64,000 bases of DNA, from the NCBI GenBank assembly GCA_028829895.1, contig CM054179.1, positions 51,200,891 to 51,264,890 of the forward strand, given 5' to 3'. This DNA comes from Sinotaia quadrata. Lineage: Eukaryota; Mollusca; Gastropoda; Architaenioglossa; Viviparidae. Below the pieces are notes generated by a model that saw only the letters and a program-made list of their open reading frames with translations, ran no database searches and was not told the origin of the DNA. The translations under genes and the position numbers were made by a program. Of the stretch, positions 48,865 to 60,842 are shown one piece after another. How positions within the stretch are numbered: the stretch's first letter is position 1; each line of letters begins with the position of its first letter.

Positions 48865-49150
48865 AATGTGTACGTGTATATGCGTATATGTATGCATGCA
48901 TGTGTATGAATATAAATGCATGTGTGTATGTGTATATGTGTGTGTGTGTGTGTGTGTGCGTGTGAACATTTTTTATTCTTTATGTCATTTGTGTATGCGT
49001 GTGTTATAAATATGAGTTTGGTTTGTGAATGGTTGGGAATTAAGAGAGCGAGTGAGTGTGCGTGTGTGTGTGTATGTGTGTGTGTGTTTCTTTTATAAGT
49101 TTGCGTGTGCGTGTGTGTGTGGGGTGGGTGGGTGGGTGGGTTTGGGTGGG
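48865..49150. repeat. GT/AT and GGGT low-complexity tract
   Basis: Interrupted GT and GTAT runs lie at 48865-48965 and 49050-49120, followed by GGTGGGTGGGTGGGT at 49121-49145. The last is a G-quadruplex-capable run (four or more GGG tracts). The 151-codon His/Thr frame on the minus strand is an artefact. Confidence 0.9.
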
Positions 49151-49365
49151 TGATTATAAGGGTTAGTTCAGACGTTTGAACTAGCCGTGTGTTCCATTCT
49201 AATAATTTGTCTCTGGAAATACCAATATTTCTTTGTAAATATTTAGAAACATGAATCATTTGTGTTTACATAATTTGACCATTATCTATTTGCTGGATTC
49301 CGGTATGACCTGCGGCATTCACTTTAGGCTTACTATCTCCTTTTGTTATTTGTGTCGTCCTGTTT
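49151..49365. other. Non-coding sequence
   Basis: Nothing specific is seen. Confidence 0.3.
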
Positions 49366-49960
49366 GATCGACTCTTGAACAATAACCTTTTCGTCCACTT
49401 CTTATTCTCTTGTTTGATCAGTAATGGCTAGATTTGTCTATGCTTGTCCTGTTTTGTTTGATCAGTAGTGGATAGTCTAATTTATTCCTGTACTGTCCTG
49501 TTTGATCAGTACTGGTTGGCCTTCTTATCTTTTTCAGTAGTGTTTTGTTGTTTGATCAGTCATGGATAGACTTCTTGTCTAGTTTGACTTGTCTTGAATG
49601 ATCAGTCGTGTCTGATCTTCTCTAGTTCCTGTTTGATCAGCTGTGGTTACTTGTCTCATTTTCTAGTTCTAGCGAGGCTTGTTTATTTGTATCAGTTTTT
49701 GCCCACTTGCTTTATGCTGCTTTTACGTTTCATATTTCATGTTTCATGTTGTTTTTGAGTCTTTTATAATTCCGATTATCTTTTCTAATAAGTCTGGCTT
49801 GTCTCGGCCTGTCTGTTCTTCTTGGTCTTGTCTCAATTCCTGTTTGGTTTGTCTTGATTCTTGTTTGGTTTGTCTTGATTCTTGTTCAGCTTGTTTTGTG
49901 GTGTCGAACGTTTGTCGTTCTTTCTTTGACTGTTTTGTTTGGTCAGTCGATGCTAGTCAT
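49366..49960. repeat. Degenerate TGTTTGATCAGT repeat field
   Basis: TGTCCTGTTTGATCAGTAGTGG-like words recur every 45-60 bases from 49366 to 49650. A related block TGTTTGGTTTGTCTTGATTC is tandem at 49845-49885. The field is heavily diverged. Confidence 0.78.
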
Positions 49961-50252
49961 CAGTCATTATAATTTAGGGTTGTCATCCTTTTTTCCGCCA
50001 ACTATTTGATTAAAGTTTGACTTTGCTTTCTGCCATATCATCCTAATTGTCTGTCTTTTGTATGCATAGTTCTGGCTGTGAACAGCTGCATATCTATCTC
50101 TTTAATTATTTAGTATACTCTGTCACTCACTTCTCCCAGTTCCAGATTATTTATCTTCACGAAGCTGTGAATTGTGTATGCAGAATGGATTTCAAAACCT
50201 TTGTTAGAATTGCATAGTTCAGTGTTCCCTCAGGTATCATTGCACTTCGCAT

Positions 50253-50838
50253 TCAGTTTGATTTGCATAGTTGTAATGTTCGTACTGATTGGCCTGGGTC
50301 TATTTGTCTCAATTTCCGAACTTTACGGTCGGTGAGATTTTGGACTGGCGTGGAGGAAGTATCGGTAGATTTTTCATGGTATTGAAGTAAAACAGAGTTG
50401 TTAATAACCAAATATCGGGCAATCCTGTTACCCAGGATATGCATGTGGAGTGACGTTATGACACTGCAGACATAATACAGGTCAAAGTTCGACTCTAAAC
50501 TGCACGGTGTTTTCAGCCAATCATTGGATTTAATAATACATGATAGTGGGAGCTGCATGCTATCGTATAAGTCATCTTCCATTTCCTGTGGACTGACTAG
50601 TTAGATTTAAATTAATTCATAATTACTCTGCTGACTGTTTAAAAGGCGCTGTATGATGAGGGATGAAAACTTCACCATGATTCAAATCATCATTAATGAA
50701 TTCTTTCAGAAATTCAGTCTGTGTCCAGTACACGAAACCATTGGTAGAACTACTTCCTACAATTTCCAGATTCCAGACTCGACTAACTTGTACAATTTGC
50801 CACTGGTTAGTGTCAGCTCCACACAAGTTTAGTGACAA
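50253..50838 (-). CDS. Two adjacent non-repetitive minus-strand frames (unproven exons)
   Basis: On the minus strand a 71-codon frame (50838-50623) includes NQWQIVQVSRVWNLEIVGSS and FVYWTQTEFLKEFINDDLNH. Forty bases further on, a 109-codon frame (50582-50253) ends with DRKVRKLRQIDPGQSVRTLQ. Between them TCCACAG at 50592-50586 could serve as a 3' splice site just before the second frame. Both are free of low complexity and have balanced amino-acid use, unusual for this window. I recognise no family. They may be a decayed gene, a retrocopy or unknown transposon coding sequence, or chance frames. Confidence 0.2.
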
Positions 50839-50859
50839 TGATGAGGACGGCGATGAAGG

Positions 50860-51012
50860 CGGTTTGTGATGTTGTTTGGTGATGATGATAGTTGTGGTGG
50901 TTGGGGTGGTGAACTGGTGCTGATGATGACGGCGACGACGACGACGGTGTTGCTGCTGCTGCTACTGATGATGATGATGAAGACAGTGATGATGGTGGTG
51001 GTGATGTTGGTG
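50860..51012. repeat. Trinucleotide-rich tract (GAT/GAC/TGC)
   Basis: Runs of GATGATGAT, GACGACGACGAC and TGCTGCTGCTGC alternate, giving an artefactual Met/Leu/Thr frame. Confidence 0.9.
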
Positions 51013-51224
51013 AAAGAAATTACATCAGGACTTCATTATAACGAGGTGGAACAAAATTTCCTTCATCTAAAATAGATTACAACACCTAATTATGTTGTTC
51101 TGTTAAAACGTGTGTTTCTCTTTGTCTTCTGCATCTTATTTTCAAGTGGGTAAATAAAATATGTGAAATTAGCCGTTTCTCCTTCCTTCTTTGCTTCTCA
51201 AGTGCATTCTATTCTATTCTATTA

Positions 51225-51500
51225 TCCTTCTTTCACAACGTTTTGACTGTCTGCTATGAACCAAGGTCTCGGGATCTTACAAAGATTCTGGGAGATCCAA
51301 GATTTTACGGAGGATGTGAGAACTTCCGATGATTGCTGCTTTTAGCAGTGGGGCAATGCTGTGTTGTCCAGGCACCTTTTTTCAGATATCCTTCCACTTC
51401 TGGTGTTATGTTCCCCAAAGATCCTACCACTACAAGTATTACTTTTGCTTTTACATTCCACAATCTCTGGTTTTCTAATCTAAGATACTTTGGTATTTCG
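51225..51500 (-). mobile_element. 3' end of a non-LTR retrotransposon (ORF2 C-terminus), copy 2a
   Basis: On the minus strand the translation reads LRLENQRLWNVKAKVILVVV, then GSLGNITPEVEGYLKK. After a frameshift it reads PGQHSIAPLLKAAIIGSSHI and LRKILDLPESL with a stop. This is the conserved tail of LINE ORF2 (W-x-VK...PVVVGxLG...LLKAxxxGSxxILRKxL). The 3' UTR ends at about 51225 in GGATAATAGAATAGAATAGAAT, a short tandem tail. The 9465-9760 copy aligns throughout. Confidence 0.82.
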
Positions 51501-51700
51501 GATGTCGGTTGTGAAGGTTTTACGGAGGATGAGGACACTTCCACGGAGCGCTGCCTTTAGTAGAAATGCATTCCAGGTAGTGTATTCCAAATCAGGCGTT
51601 ATGTTTTCCATGGCTCCTACCACTACAGGTATCAATCTTGCTTTAACATCCCAGTCAAAGGATATATATCTGAGATCCTATTTTTTCTCTTTCGTTTGTT
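51501..51700 (-). mobile_element. Second ORF2 C-terminal module in tandem, copy 2b
   Basis: Immediately upstream on the minus strand, a related but diverged module reads DWDVKARLIPVVVGAMENIT PDLE and later LLKAALRGSVLILRKT. It joins copy 2a head to tail with no intervening 3' UTR or tail. It could be a tandem duplication of the module, or two truncated insertions at one site. Similarity to copy 2a is clearly lower than that between 2a and the 9.5-kb copy. Confidence 0.75.
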
Positions 51701-53930
51701 TTTATGTTTCTATCATTTGGAACAGCAAAATCGAGTATTGCTGCTGTTCCGTTAGATTATTAAAAACTACAAAGTTGGTCTGTCCCCTGATAAAACAGTG
51801 ACGGTACTGCCTGATGTAATATAGTCCGCCCACTGACTGAAGACAGATTCAAAGGTGTCTTAGACAAATAATTTAATCCGCAAAATAGATGAAAACTTTT
51901 ATGTGATTTTCTTCGTCTCATTTTAATAATATATTCGGCCTTCAGTATCATGTGATTATAACAGTGTAACAAAATATGACAGGAAACACATTCACGTTTA
52001 GCAATCACCTGCTATTGTATTATTTAATAACATCAAATCGGAAAAAATCTGTATTCAACAAAGTATATCGATTGCAATAACCAAATATATGTGCTTTCTT
52101 AAGTTTCTTAAACATTTTTTTGTTCTATAGCACATGTTTTTTTCTGACTCTTTTCTCTTGCAGCTCAGTCGTACACAATAGGCTTAACATATTAGATTCA
52201 CAGGCAGGCACAACAACAAGAAATGATGTCAAGCTAATTTTATCATCTCGTCGCAGACATTATCAGTTTTTCCTTCTGTTCCACTCTTGTCATGCAAGTT
52301 ACGGCTAAAGATCTTTGACATCACAAGGTTTTACTTGTCTGTTTCGGCTGTCGCACTTGAAATTGTACGCGACCTTTACAAAGACACGTGATAATGTCTC
52401 AAGGACGAGAGAATATTATGACTTTGTTGCAAGCTATCTTGAACACAAACGGATCTACAGTCATTAAGATTAACAGTCTTGTCTCTAAATATTCTGTTAC
52501 AGACCTTATTCCGTAGAAAAGGAATTTATATTTGGCTGCTGTTAATTTAATTATAAATGGTTTAGTATATAATTGGTCGGTTGGGAGTGACAGTTGGTTG
52601 GGTTTATATTTTTGTGTGTTTATTTTTTTCCTCCCAAAGTGGGTTACTCGTTATGCAATTGTTTTAGTAAATGCAACGCACAGACAGCTACTGGCACAAA
52701 ACTGCATAGCCTTAGATGTCGATAAAGTTGATGATAAAGTTTATAGCCGTGATGTATTGACAATGATAACGACGATGATGATGATGGTTGTGGTGGTGAT
52801 ACACAATTAACTCCACTAGAACGAGCGTGATTGTGGATTGAGACAACAGTTGAAGTGATGGGAGATCACTCTAGGAAGATAACATTTTACCGAGAAACGT
52901 CAATGAGATTTTATTTCATTACTCTGTACATAGCTAGTGAATACATTACCGATAACAATAACTGAAACGGATGAAGTCAACATAATTAGGACTTCCACTG
53001 AAAAAGACGAAATCGACATATTTTAGGACTTTTAGACATTTGAACTAATTCCATAGTCCCCGCACGAAAAACAACCAAACGAGCAATAATCGATACAATA
53101 TTATCTCATTGACAATATTCGTCAAGGCCAGAGCGAAAGTGACAGTCAGAGAGTGAGAATAAGAAAAGCAAGTGAGAAAGAGTGAGAGAATGCGTGGGAA
53201 AATGGAAGGAGGAAGGAAACGAAAATGAAAGAAGGAGTGACTGAACTTAGAGAGAGAGTGAAAATAACAAGATCTCAGACTTGACACTCCAAGACTGAAT
53301 GTAACATACATCGTTGTTTTATCTGCAGCGTGATCAGTGAAAGGGTTAACACTTCTCACGCTGAAAGATGTCTGAATAAACAACAAGTTGTCCACAAGCC
53401 AGCAACAAGTCTTGAGCCTCTCGCCTGGATGGTTCTAACATTTTCCCTCAACACTTGAATCTCCTGGAGTTCTGGCAGAGAGCAGAGACCAAAATATTCT
53501 CATTACCAAAGTGACAAAAATCTATATATATTACATTGTCCAAGTGGGGCAAAGGTGATTTTAGGATCATGACTATTTTAGTAAGCATTGAACCATCAGA
53601 GGACATAAAATGTTATCTTAATAAAAAGTAAGATTACTCTACTGATTTTGAATCACACCCCTTCTTACAGATAATTATTTGTAATTTGAGTAATGCTTGT
53701 GCAAAGACCTTTCGTTCGATGGTTATATTTGTTGAGAGAGGCAAAAAATGGTACTTAAAGATCTCATAGAGTACATGACATCATCATCAGTGTAGTTGGA
53801 GAAGTGTTGAGTATTGGATATCTTGTACACTATTTCATTTTTAACAATGATACTTTAATATTGTTCACGAATACATTCATCAACCATCATTCACGTATTC
53901 ATTTATTTTTATAAATTGATGTTTTGCATT
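51701..53930. other. Non-coding sequence, no gene seen
   Basis: Frames at 52532-52810 and on the minus strand at 53045-53395 show no domain. A short GATGATGATG patch occurs near 52770, and a purine-rich stretch at 53140-53275. Confidence 0.35.
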
Positions 53931-53931
53931 T

Positions 53932-54135
<204 letters not shown>

Positions 54136-54439
54136 TGCTCTTTTTTTTTGTCTATCAAAATGTATCTCTATCAACTCTAAACAATCGCAGTTCTTTCTTT
54201 CTAAATCTAAATTAAAGTATTTTTATCTAATATATGTTCACACTAATTTCATTTTGCGAATGAAGTGGTCAGTAAAAGCTGGCGCAACACGCCCAGTAAA
54301 TCCTAACGAAAATATCAACATGATTTTGTTTTCTGCATAATTGCTCACGTCACATTAGAATACAAAACACTTTTAACTCCATACGAACGCCTTATAATAA
54401 TTTTGTTTGGACAGCATAATGGGCTTATAACCAACGATG
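54136..54439. other. Non-coding sequence
   Basis: Nothing specific is seen. Confidence 0.3.
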
Positions 54440-54600
54440 AAACTATTGCTTTGGTGAAGCCATACATACAGCCAGAAACGTAAATATAGTTTGATGAAGA
54501 CATATACTTAGCCAGAAACATGGGTGTACTTTGTTGAAGCCAGTGAGTAACTAGTGACTTGTTTGTCCATGTAGCCATATTCTTAGCCAGTAAGTAACAA
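54440..54600. repeat. Degenerate about 55-bp repeat, 3 copies
   Basis: TTTGGTGAAGCCATACATACAGCCAGAAACGT recurs as TTTGATGAAGACATATACTTAGCCAGAAAC and TTTGTTGAAGCCAGTGAGTAACTAG, with indels. Confidence 0.8.
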
Positions 54601-54762
54601 GGAAATATTGCTTCCATTTCATAAAATCATATACTGATTTTTTTTCTTTTAATGAAATGATGTTATTTTTAAACAACAGAAGGAACAACGTTGCTTTGAT
54701 GAATTTATTACTGAATTAGTTCGTACTCTGAAAGAAAGTGAGATCACATTTTTTAACCAGCA

Positions 54763-55085
54763 ACGCTAATATCCTTTGATCTCCTATGATGGACCACATG
54801 TCAACCAGGCGGCGCCAATATCCTTTGATCTCCTATGATGGACCACATGTCAACCAGGCGGCGCCAATATCCTTTGATCTCCTATGATAGACCACATGTC
54901 AACCAGGCGGCGCCAATATCCTTTGATCTCCTATGATGGACCACATGTCAACCAGGCGGCGCCAATATCCTTTGATCTCCTATGATGGACCACATGTCAA
55001 CCAGGCGGCGCCAATATCCTTTGATCTCCTATGATGACCACAACCAGGCGGCGCCAATATCCTTTGATCTCCTATGATGGACTCA
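54763..55085. repeat. 49-bp minisatellite, about 6.6 copies
   Basis: CCAATATCCTTTGATCTCCT then ATGATGGACCACATGTCAACCAGGCGGCG repeats every 49 bases. The copy at about 55026 has small deletions. GGCGGCGCC in each unit makes this array GC-rich relative to its surroundings. Confidence 0.96.
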
Positions 55086-55204
55086 TGGAATGATAGGAAA
55101 TATTTTCACTGCTAAACGATTTTCTATTGTTTAATCAAATAATATTTTAATAGAATAATTTCTATACATCATGTATTTTCCTAACACTAGCGGTATTCCT
55201 TGAG

Positions 55205-55492
55205 CCAGATACATTCCTAATGTCAATTTTTTTCTATCTCAGACATCTTAAAGTTTACGAAATTCCTAATGTCAATTTTTTTCTATTCTCAGACATCTTA
55301 AAGTTTACGACATTCCTAATGTAATTTTTTCTATTCTCAGACATCTTAAAGTTTACGACATTCCTAATGTAATTTTTTCTATTCTCAGACATCTTAAAGT
55401 TTACGACATTCCTAATGTAATTTTTTCTATTCTCAGACATCTTAAAGTTTACGACATTCCTAATGTAATTTTTTCTATTCTCAGACATTCCT
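55205..55492. repeat. 48-bp minisatellite, about 5.8 copies
   Basis: ATTCCTAATGTAATTTTTTC then TATTCTCAGACATCTTAAAGTTTACGAC repeats at 48 bases. The first copies are a base or two longer (GTCAATTTTTTTC). The minus frame of NFKMSENRKNYIRNVV blocks is an artefact of the 48-bp period. Confidence 0.95.
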
Positions 55493-55534
55493 AGAGTCAA
55501 GAATACTTTTATTATTAGCAATATTCAAATAACT

Positions 55535-55825
55535 GTGATCTTTCTATAATCACCAATATCACTACCGCTAGTAATCAAAATATGGCCATCAATATTCAGA
55601 TAACAAGTTATATTTCTATAATCTCAGGTATCCCTACAACTAGTGATCAAAATATGGCCATCAATATTCAGATAACTAGTTATATTTCTATAATACCCAT
55701 CCTTACAGCTAATGATCATCCTATGGCCATCATCAATATTCAGATAACTAGTTAACTAGTTATATTTCTATTATCTCAGGTATCCCTACAACTAATGATC
55801 TTAATATGGCCATCAATATTCACAG
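55535..55825. repeat. About 72-bp minisatellite, 4 diverged copies
   Basis: ATATGGCCATCAATATTCAG then ATAACTAGTTATATTTCTATAATCTCAGGTATCCCTACAACTAGTGATCA repeats. One copy carries an extra GTTAACTA. Confidence 0.88.
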
Positions 55826-56335
55826 TATTTACAGTCGAGTAATTATGTTAAGAAGATACAATTGCAATTAAAATATTTAAAATGCATTAAACTTTTTTAT
55901 GGAACATGCTGCTCAATCTAATGGAAGTAAATTTAATCTTGTTTGTCTAATGGAAATGGATTATTTTTGTTTCTCGGAGATAGTTTCTTTCTCATAAAAA
56001 GGAATAATAACTAATAAAACCATTAGACTCGTTTGCAAATTATAAAGAATTAAATTGAATGCACATTATAACAATATTTTCTTTTTCAAAATCATGTTAT
56101 GTAGGCCTGTGTATGTGCGTGCAAAGTGCGTAATGGTTAGGGCTGGAAGAGCCATATCTGCGATGTTTCCCTATTTGTTCGCTGTCTTATCTGTGATTTT
56201 TTTTCGTTTTGCAGCATTTAATGAGCCCTTTAATGAGCGCTTGAAATGCAACATGTCATGACTGTCCTAATGTACTGAAATATATGTTTCTCTCCTTGGA
56301 ACTGATTGCTTGTTTTCTTGTTTATTTGTTAGAAA
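55826..56335. other. AT-rich non-coding sequence
   Basis: No gene is seen. The 68-codon plus frame at 56055-56261 has no domain. Confidence 0.35.
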
Positions 56336-56690
56336 GTTTGTTAGCTTCATTCTTAGTCAAATACAGTTCTGTTATTTTATCTGTTATATAATTCTTTCTT
56401 AGTAATATAGATTTTGTTGTTTTATATATAATTATAATTCTTTCTCAATCAGTCATTTTTCTGTTAATTTATCTGTTATCAAATCCTTTCTTAAAAGAAG
56501 TACTTTTTTGTTACTTTATCTACTAGATAATTCCTTTTAGTCACAAAAAGTTCTGCTACTGTATCTATTTTTATATAATTCTTTCTTAGATAATTACTGT
56601 TATTTTATCTAATATAAAATATTCCTTAGTATGATAATTTTGATTGATTTAACTCTTATCTAAAATTATTTCTTGAAAACTTCACTGGAT
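56336..56690. repeat. Degenerate AGTTCTGTTATTTTATCTGTTATATAATTC repeat
   Basis: Six or so units of 50-62 bases share TTCTGTTATTTTATCT and ATATAATTCTTTCTTAG with many substitutions. Confidence 0.75.
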
Positions 56691-57055
56691 AACCTAAATC
56701 CCTAACTCATCTAATATATACGTGTGTGTGCGTGCGTACGTGTGTATGTATGTGTGCTTGTACGTCTACATATGAGTGTGCGTGGGAGAGAATGCGTGTG
56801 TGTATGACAGAGAAATCAAATGACAATCTTTATTTTTTTTAAGTCATAAATCTTTGAATCGAAGGATGACATTTATGATTTCGAAAGCTAGTCATCCAAG
56901 AATTCATCATATCATCTGGTCAGGTAATGGGGTTATCTGATGAAATCATAAGATCATATGTATAACAAGATAAGGAGTCTTTACCTGTACAATGCGTGTG
57001 ATATATGCTTATAATTACAGTCAATTTAAAATGTATCTTTAGATCTCATTGTTTG
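56691..57055. other. Non-coding sequence with GT patches
   Basis: Interrupted GTGTGCGTGC runs lie at 56725-56805. Nothing else is visible. Confidence 0.35.
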
Positions 57056-57060
57056 ATACA

Positions 57061-57142
57061 AACACACACACACAAGACACAGACAGCACAGACACAGACA
57101 CAGACACACACACACACACACACACATACACGCACACACACA

Positions 57143-57217
<75 letters not shown>
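57061..57217. repeat. (CA)n microsatellite
   Basis: A CA run of about 155 bases has ACAGACAC interruptions on the left and a pure right part. Confidence 0.97.
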
Positions 57218-57220
<3 letters not shown>

Positions 57221-57252
57221 TATATATACCTTTGATTAAATTGCTTCTTAGA

Positions 57253-57541
57253 GCCATGAGATCTGATATCACTATTTCAGAAGATGTATGACTACAACGT
57301 TCGATTGTTTAAAGCTGTGTTTATTACTAACACCACGACAACATTTGTGCCATGAGATCTGATATCACTATTTCAGAAGATGTATGACTACAACGTTCTA
57401 TTGTTTAAAGCTGTGTTTATTACTAACACCACGACAACATTTGTGCCATGAGATCTGATATCACTATTTCAGAAGATGTATGACTACAACGTTCTATTGT
57501 TTAAAGCTGTGTTTATTATTAACACCACGACAACACTCGTG
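57253..57541. repeat. 96-bp minisatellite, 3 copies
   Basis: GCCATGAGATCTGATATCAC...GACAACATTTGT starts at 57253, 57349 and 57445 with only a few differences. Confidence 0.96.
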
Positions 57542-58028
57542 CCATTCATCAGTGTGCATATAACATTATATAAACAAAATTCAGCATTATACACACTTAT
57601 GAACTTGATACGAAAACATAGAGATAGCTTTTGAGTTGTTGAAAAGTTGTATCAAACTTTTGTAGTGCAGTTACAGACACAACCATTTTGATTCTTAACA
57701 TACGACTGAGTACTGATGTCTATAGTGTTCCGAGATAATTCATAGCATCATCTATTGGAAATTGTAACTGGAGTATGTGACTGAGGACTGTATACAGAGG
57801 CATATATAAATATTACAAAATGAAACTTCGAGAATAAATGGGGTTTTTTTTATAGTCATCACATAAATTCAGTTTAATGTATTCATTGTTATCAAATAGT
57901 CATTAACTGACGTCATGTTCTATTCTGAGTCTTGTGTGTGATAAAGAATTATTTTATTACTTTTAAGGATATATGTTTCGGGGTCCTTCGCTACAGTTAT
58001 TTCAAGAAGTCGTGAAATTATGTTTTTT
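57542..58028. other. Non-coding sequence
   Basis: Nothing specific is seen. Confidence 0.3.
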
Positions 58029-58488
58029 ATTACATATATCAACTGTTTGTATGTATCCCTGTAATTATTACATATATCAACTGTTTGCATGTATCCCTGT
58101 AATTATTACATATATCAACTGTTTGCATGTATCCCTGTAATTATTACATATATCAACTGTTTGCATGTATCCCTGTAATTATTACATATATCAACTGTTT
58201 GCATGTATCCCTGTAATTATTACATATATCAACTGTTTGCATGTATCCCTGTAATTATTACATATATCAACTGTTTGCATGTATCCTTGTAATTATTACA
58301 TATATCAACTGTTTGCATGTATCCCTGTAATTATTACATATATCAACTGTTTGCATGTATCCCTGTAATTATTACATATATCAACTGTTTGCATGTATCC
58401 CTGTAATTATTACATATATCAACTGTTTGCATGTATCCCTGTAATTATTACATATATAAACTGTTTGCATGTATCCCTGTAATTATTA
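58029..58488. repeat. 38-bp minisatellite, 12 copies
   Basis: TGTTTGCATGTATCCCTGTA then ATTATTACATATATCAAC starts at 58044 and every 38 bases to 58462. Variation is limited to single bases (TTTGTATG in the first copy, CCTTG in one, ATATAAAC in the last). Confidence 0.97.
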
Positions 58489-58910
58489 CTTTCGATTTAG
58501 GACTGTCGTGACATCGACAACTTTTCACATCACATGACTCTGCTTAAAATGTATTGTGCATGACATGTTTTGTCATTTTGAGAAATCCAGTTTTGAAAAA
58601 TGTATGTTTGAATTAGTATTTTTTAATACATTTAATATTTTATAGATTTTTTTTCTTTACTTGTTGTGATTAGAAGTAATGAAGAAATGTTTACTTATTG
58701 TGATCAGAAGTAGAAAAATGTTTGTTTATACCTTTAGTTACTCATATAAACAAAATGCAGGCATTAATTTTCTAATCTACTTTCTTGTTTGACTTATTAT
58801 TTCAAAACATGTTTTTCACATAGATAAAGAAAAAAAACTTTCTAACTCTTAAACTTTACAAAGCCTGTGGGGAATGAAAGGAAAAGGACAAGAGTCAAAT
58901 AGGTATTATG
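58489..58910. other. AT-rich non-coding sequence
   Basis: Nothing specific is seen. GTTTACTTATTGTGATCAGAAGTA-like words are duplicated near 58655-58715. Confidence 0.35.
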
Positions 58911-58911
58911 T

Positions 58912-59005
58912 ATATCAGCCTTAGAAAGATGAGTAGTATTTAGGTAATGTTTATATCAGCCTTAGAAAGATGAGTAGTATTTAGGTAATGTTTATTAGAA
59001 AGAGA
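58912..59005. repeat. 43-bp tandem duplication
   Basis: TATATCAGCCTTAGAAAGAT then GAGTAGTATTTAGGTAATGTTTA occurs twice, with a partial third. Confidence 0.92.
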
Positions 59006-59217
59006 AGTGTTAATAGGTGTTATTTATAGTCTTGTTATTTTATATGTACGAAAGGAATTAAATGAATAATATGTGTCTTTTCAACAAAGACACAATCAAT
59101 ATAAATCGTGCTTTTACATAACAGGAAAAAATCTAACAAGAAATAAAACATTAGTAACAGTTTTCAAATGTGCAGCAACATTTTGTAAGCAGAGTGCACA
59201 AGAAAAAGTATAAATAG

Positions 59218-59510
59218 ATGTATGTGTGTGCGTGTGTCTGAGTATTGTAACCATACAGGTAGAGATGTGTGTCTATGTGTGTGCGTGTGTCTGAGTATTG
59301 TAACCATACATGTGGATCTGTGTGTGTCTATGTGTGTGCGTGTGTCTGAGTATTGTAACCATACAGGTAGAGATGTGTGTCTATGTGTGTGCGTGTGTCT
59401 GAGTATTGTAACCATACAGGTAGAGATGTGTGTCTATGTGTGTGCGTGTGTCTGAGTATTGTAACCATACATGTGGAGATGTGTGTCTATGTGTGTGCGC
59501 GCGCGTCTGT
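59218..59510. repeat. 53-bp GT-rich minisatellite, about 5.5 copies
   Basis: TATGTGTGTGCGTGTGTCTG then AGTATTGTAACCATACAGGTAGAGATGTGTGTC repeats at 53 bases (one unit is 56). The Cys/Val and His/Thr frames here are artefacts. Confidence 0.95.
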
Positions 59511-59611
59511 ATGTATATGCGTATGTGGGTTTCTTTGCCTGCATGAATATGTATGTGTGTGTTTGTGTTTGTGTACGCATAGTCTATTGTGGCATTAGCA
59601 TATTGTGACAA

Positions 59612-60118
59612 TATCCTAGGAATAGAAACATAATAGGTAGTTACGCTTTGAGCTAGCATAGGAATAGAAACACAAGATGTCATTACGTTTTTATCTAACG
59701 TAGGAATACAAACACAAGAGGTCGTTAATTTTTGAGCTACCTAGGAATAGAAACACAAGATGTCGTGACGATTTGAGCCATCTAGGAATAAAAACACAAT
59801 AGGTCGTGACGATTTGAGCTATCTAGGAATAGAAACACAAGAGGTCGTGACGTTTTGAGCTAGCGTAGGAATAGAAACACAAGAGGTCGTGACGTTTTGA
59901 GCTATCTAGGAATAGAAACACAAGAGGTCGTGACGATTTGAGCTATCTAGGAATAGAAACACAAGAGGTCGTGACGATTTGAGCTATCTAGGAATAGAAA
60001 CACAAGAGGTCGTGACCTTTTGAGCTAGCGTAGGAATAGAAACACAAGAGGTCGTGACCTTTTGAGCTAGCGTAGGAATAGAAACACAAGAGGTCGTGAC
60101 GTTTTGAGCTAGCGTAGG
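59612..60118. repeat. 41-bp minisatellite, about 12 copies
   Basis: AGGAATAGAAACACAAGAGG then TCGTGACGTTTTGAGCTATCT repeats. GAGCTAGCGT and GAGCTATCT junction variants, and GACGTTTTG, GACGATTTG and GACCTTTTG variants, mark sub-types. The left copies are the most diverged. Confidence 0.96.
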
Positions 60119-60570
60119 AAGTGTGTTTGCTAAAAGACCTCCAATGAAAAGTCGTGTAGAACGCTTTGTGTGAAGGAGACAATGAACCTTTTCAGGTACT
60201 ACAGATTATTTGTTCTCTAAAGGCTGCACAAGGTTGTGTAAACATTAGTATGTTCTCTAGATTATAGCATGTGTTGCAAGATATAAAATGTTTTAAAAAC
60301 TTTCACCGTGTCTTTGTCAAGCATGAAACAATGGAATAATACTTTATGTGGACTTTTGCTTGCTTTGCTTTTTATTTATATTTCGGACAAAAAAGGCAAC
60401 TGGCATAGTTTCATGCTTTAAGATAGAAAACTCGTTTGCTGTATTTTCATGTTTATACTATCTGCATCAGTCAAATGTATTCGTCCTGTGTCCTTATCAT
60501 TAATTTCATCAAGCACTCACATTTACAAAGTTCCATTATTATACAAGTTGTTGTTTGAAGACATTTTTAA
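60119..60570. other. Non-coding sequence
   Basis: Nothing specific is seen. Confidence 0.3.
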
Positions 60571-60573
60571 ACT

Positions 60574-60842
60574 GCTTTTCTTTTCCCATTTACAAACGTT
60601 TATCCCAGAGCACACAAATGTTTATGATTTATCTCTTGCAAACTTTTACAATGTGAGAAAACTATCTTTTGCCATTTACAAACGTTTGTCCCAGAGCACA
60701 CAAGTGTTTATGATTTATCTCTTGCAAACTTTTACAATGTGAGAAAACTATATTTTGCCATTTACAAACGTTTATCCCAGAGCACACACGTGTTTATGAT
60801 TTATCTCTTGCAAACTGTTACAATGTGAGAAAACTATCTTGT
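60574..60842. repeat. About 92-bp minisatellite, 3 copies
   Basis: CCATTTACAAACGTTTATCC...GTGAGAAAACTATCTTTTG occurs three times with a few substitutions. Confidence 0.94.

Noticed and set aside
48804..49259. 151-codon His/Thr-rich minus frame
   Set aside because: It is translation of CA/GT repeats.
58029..60118. CRISPR-like regular repeats
   Set aside because: Units are contiguous with no unique spacers, and the window is eukaryotic. These are minisatellites.
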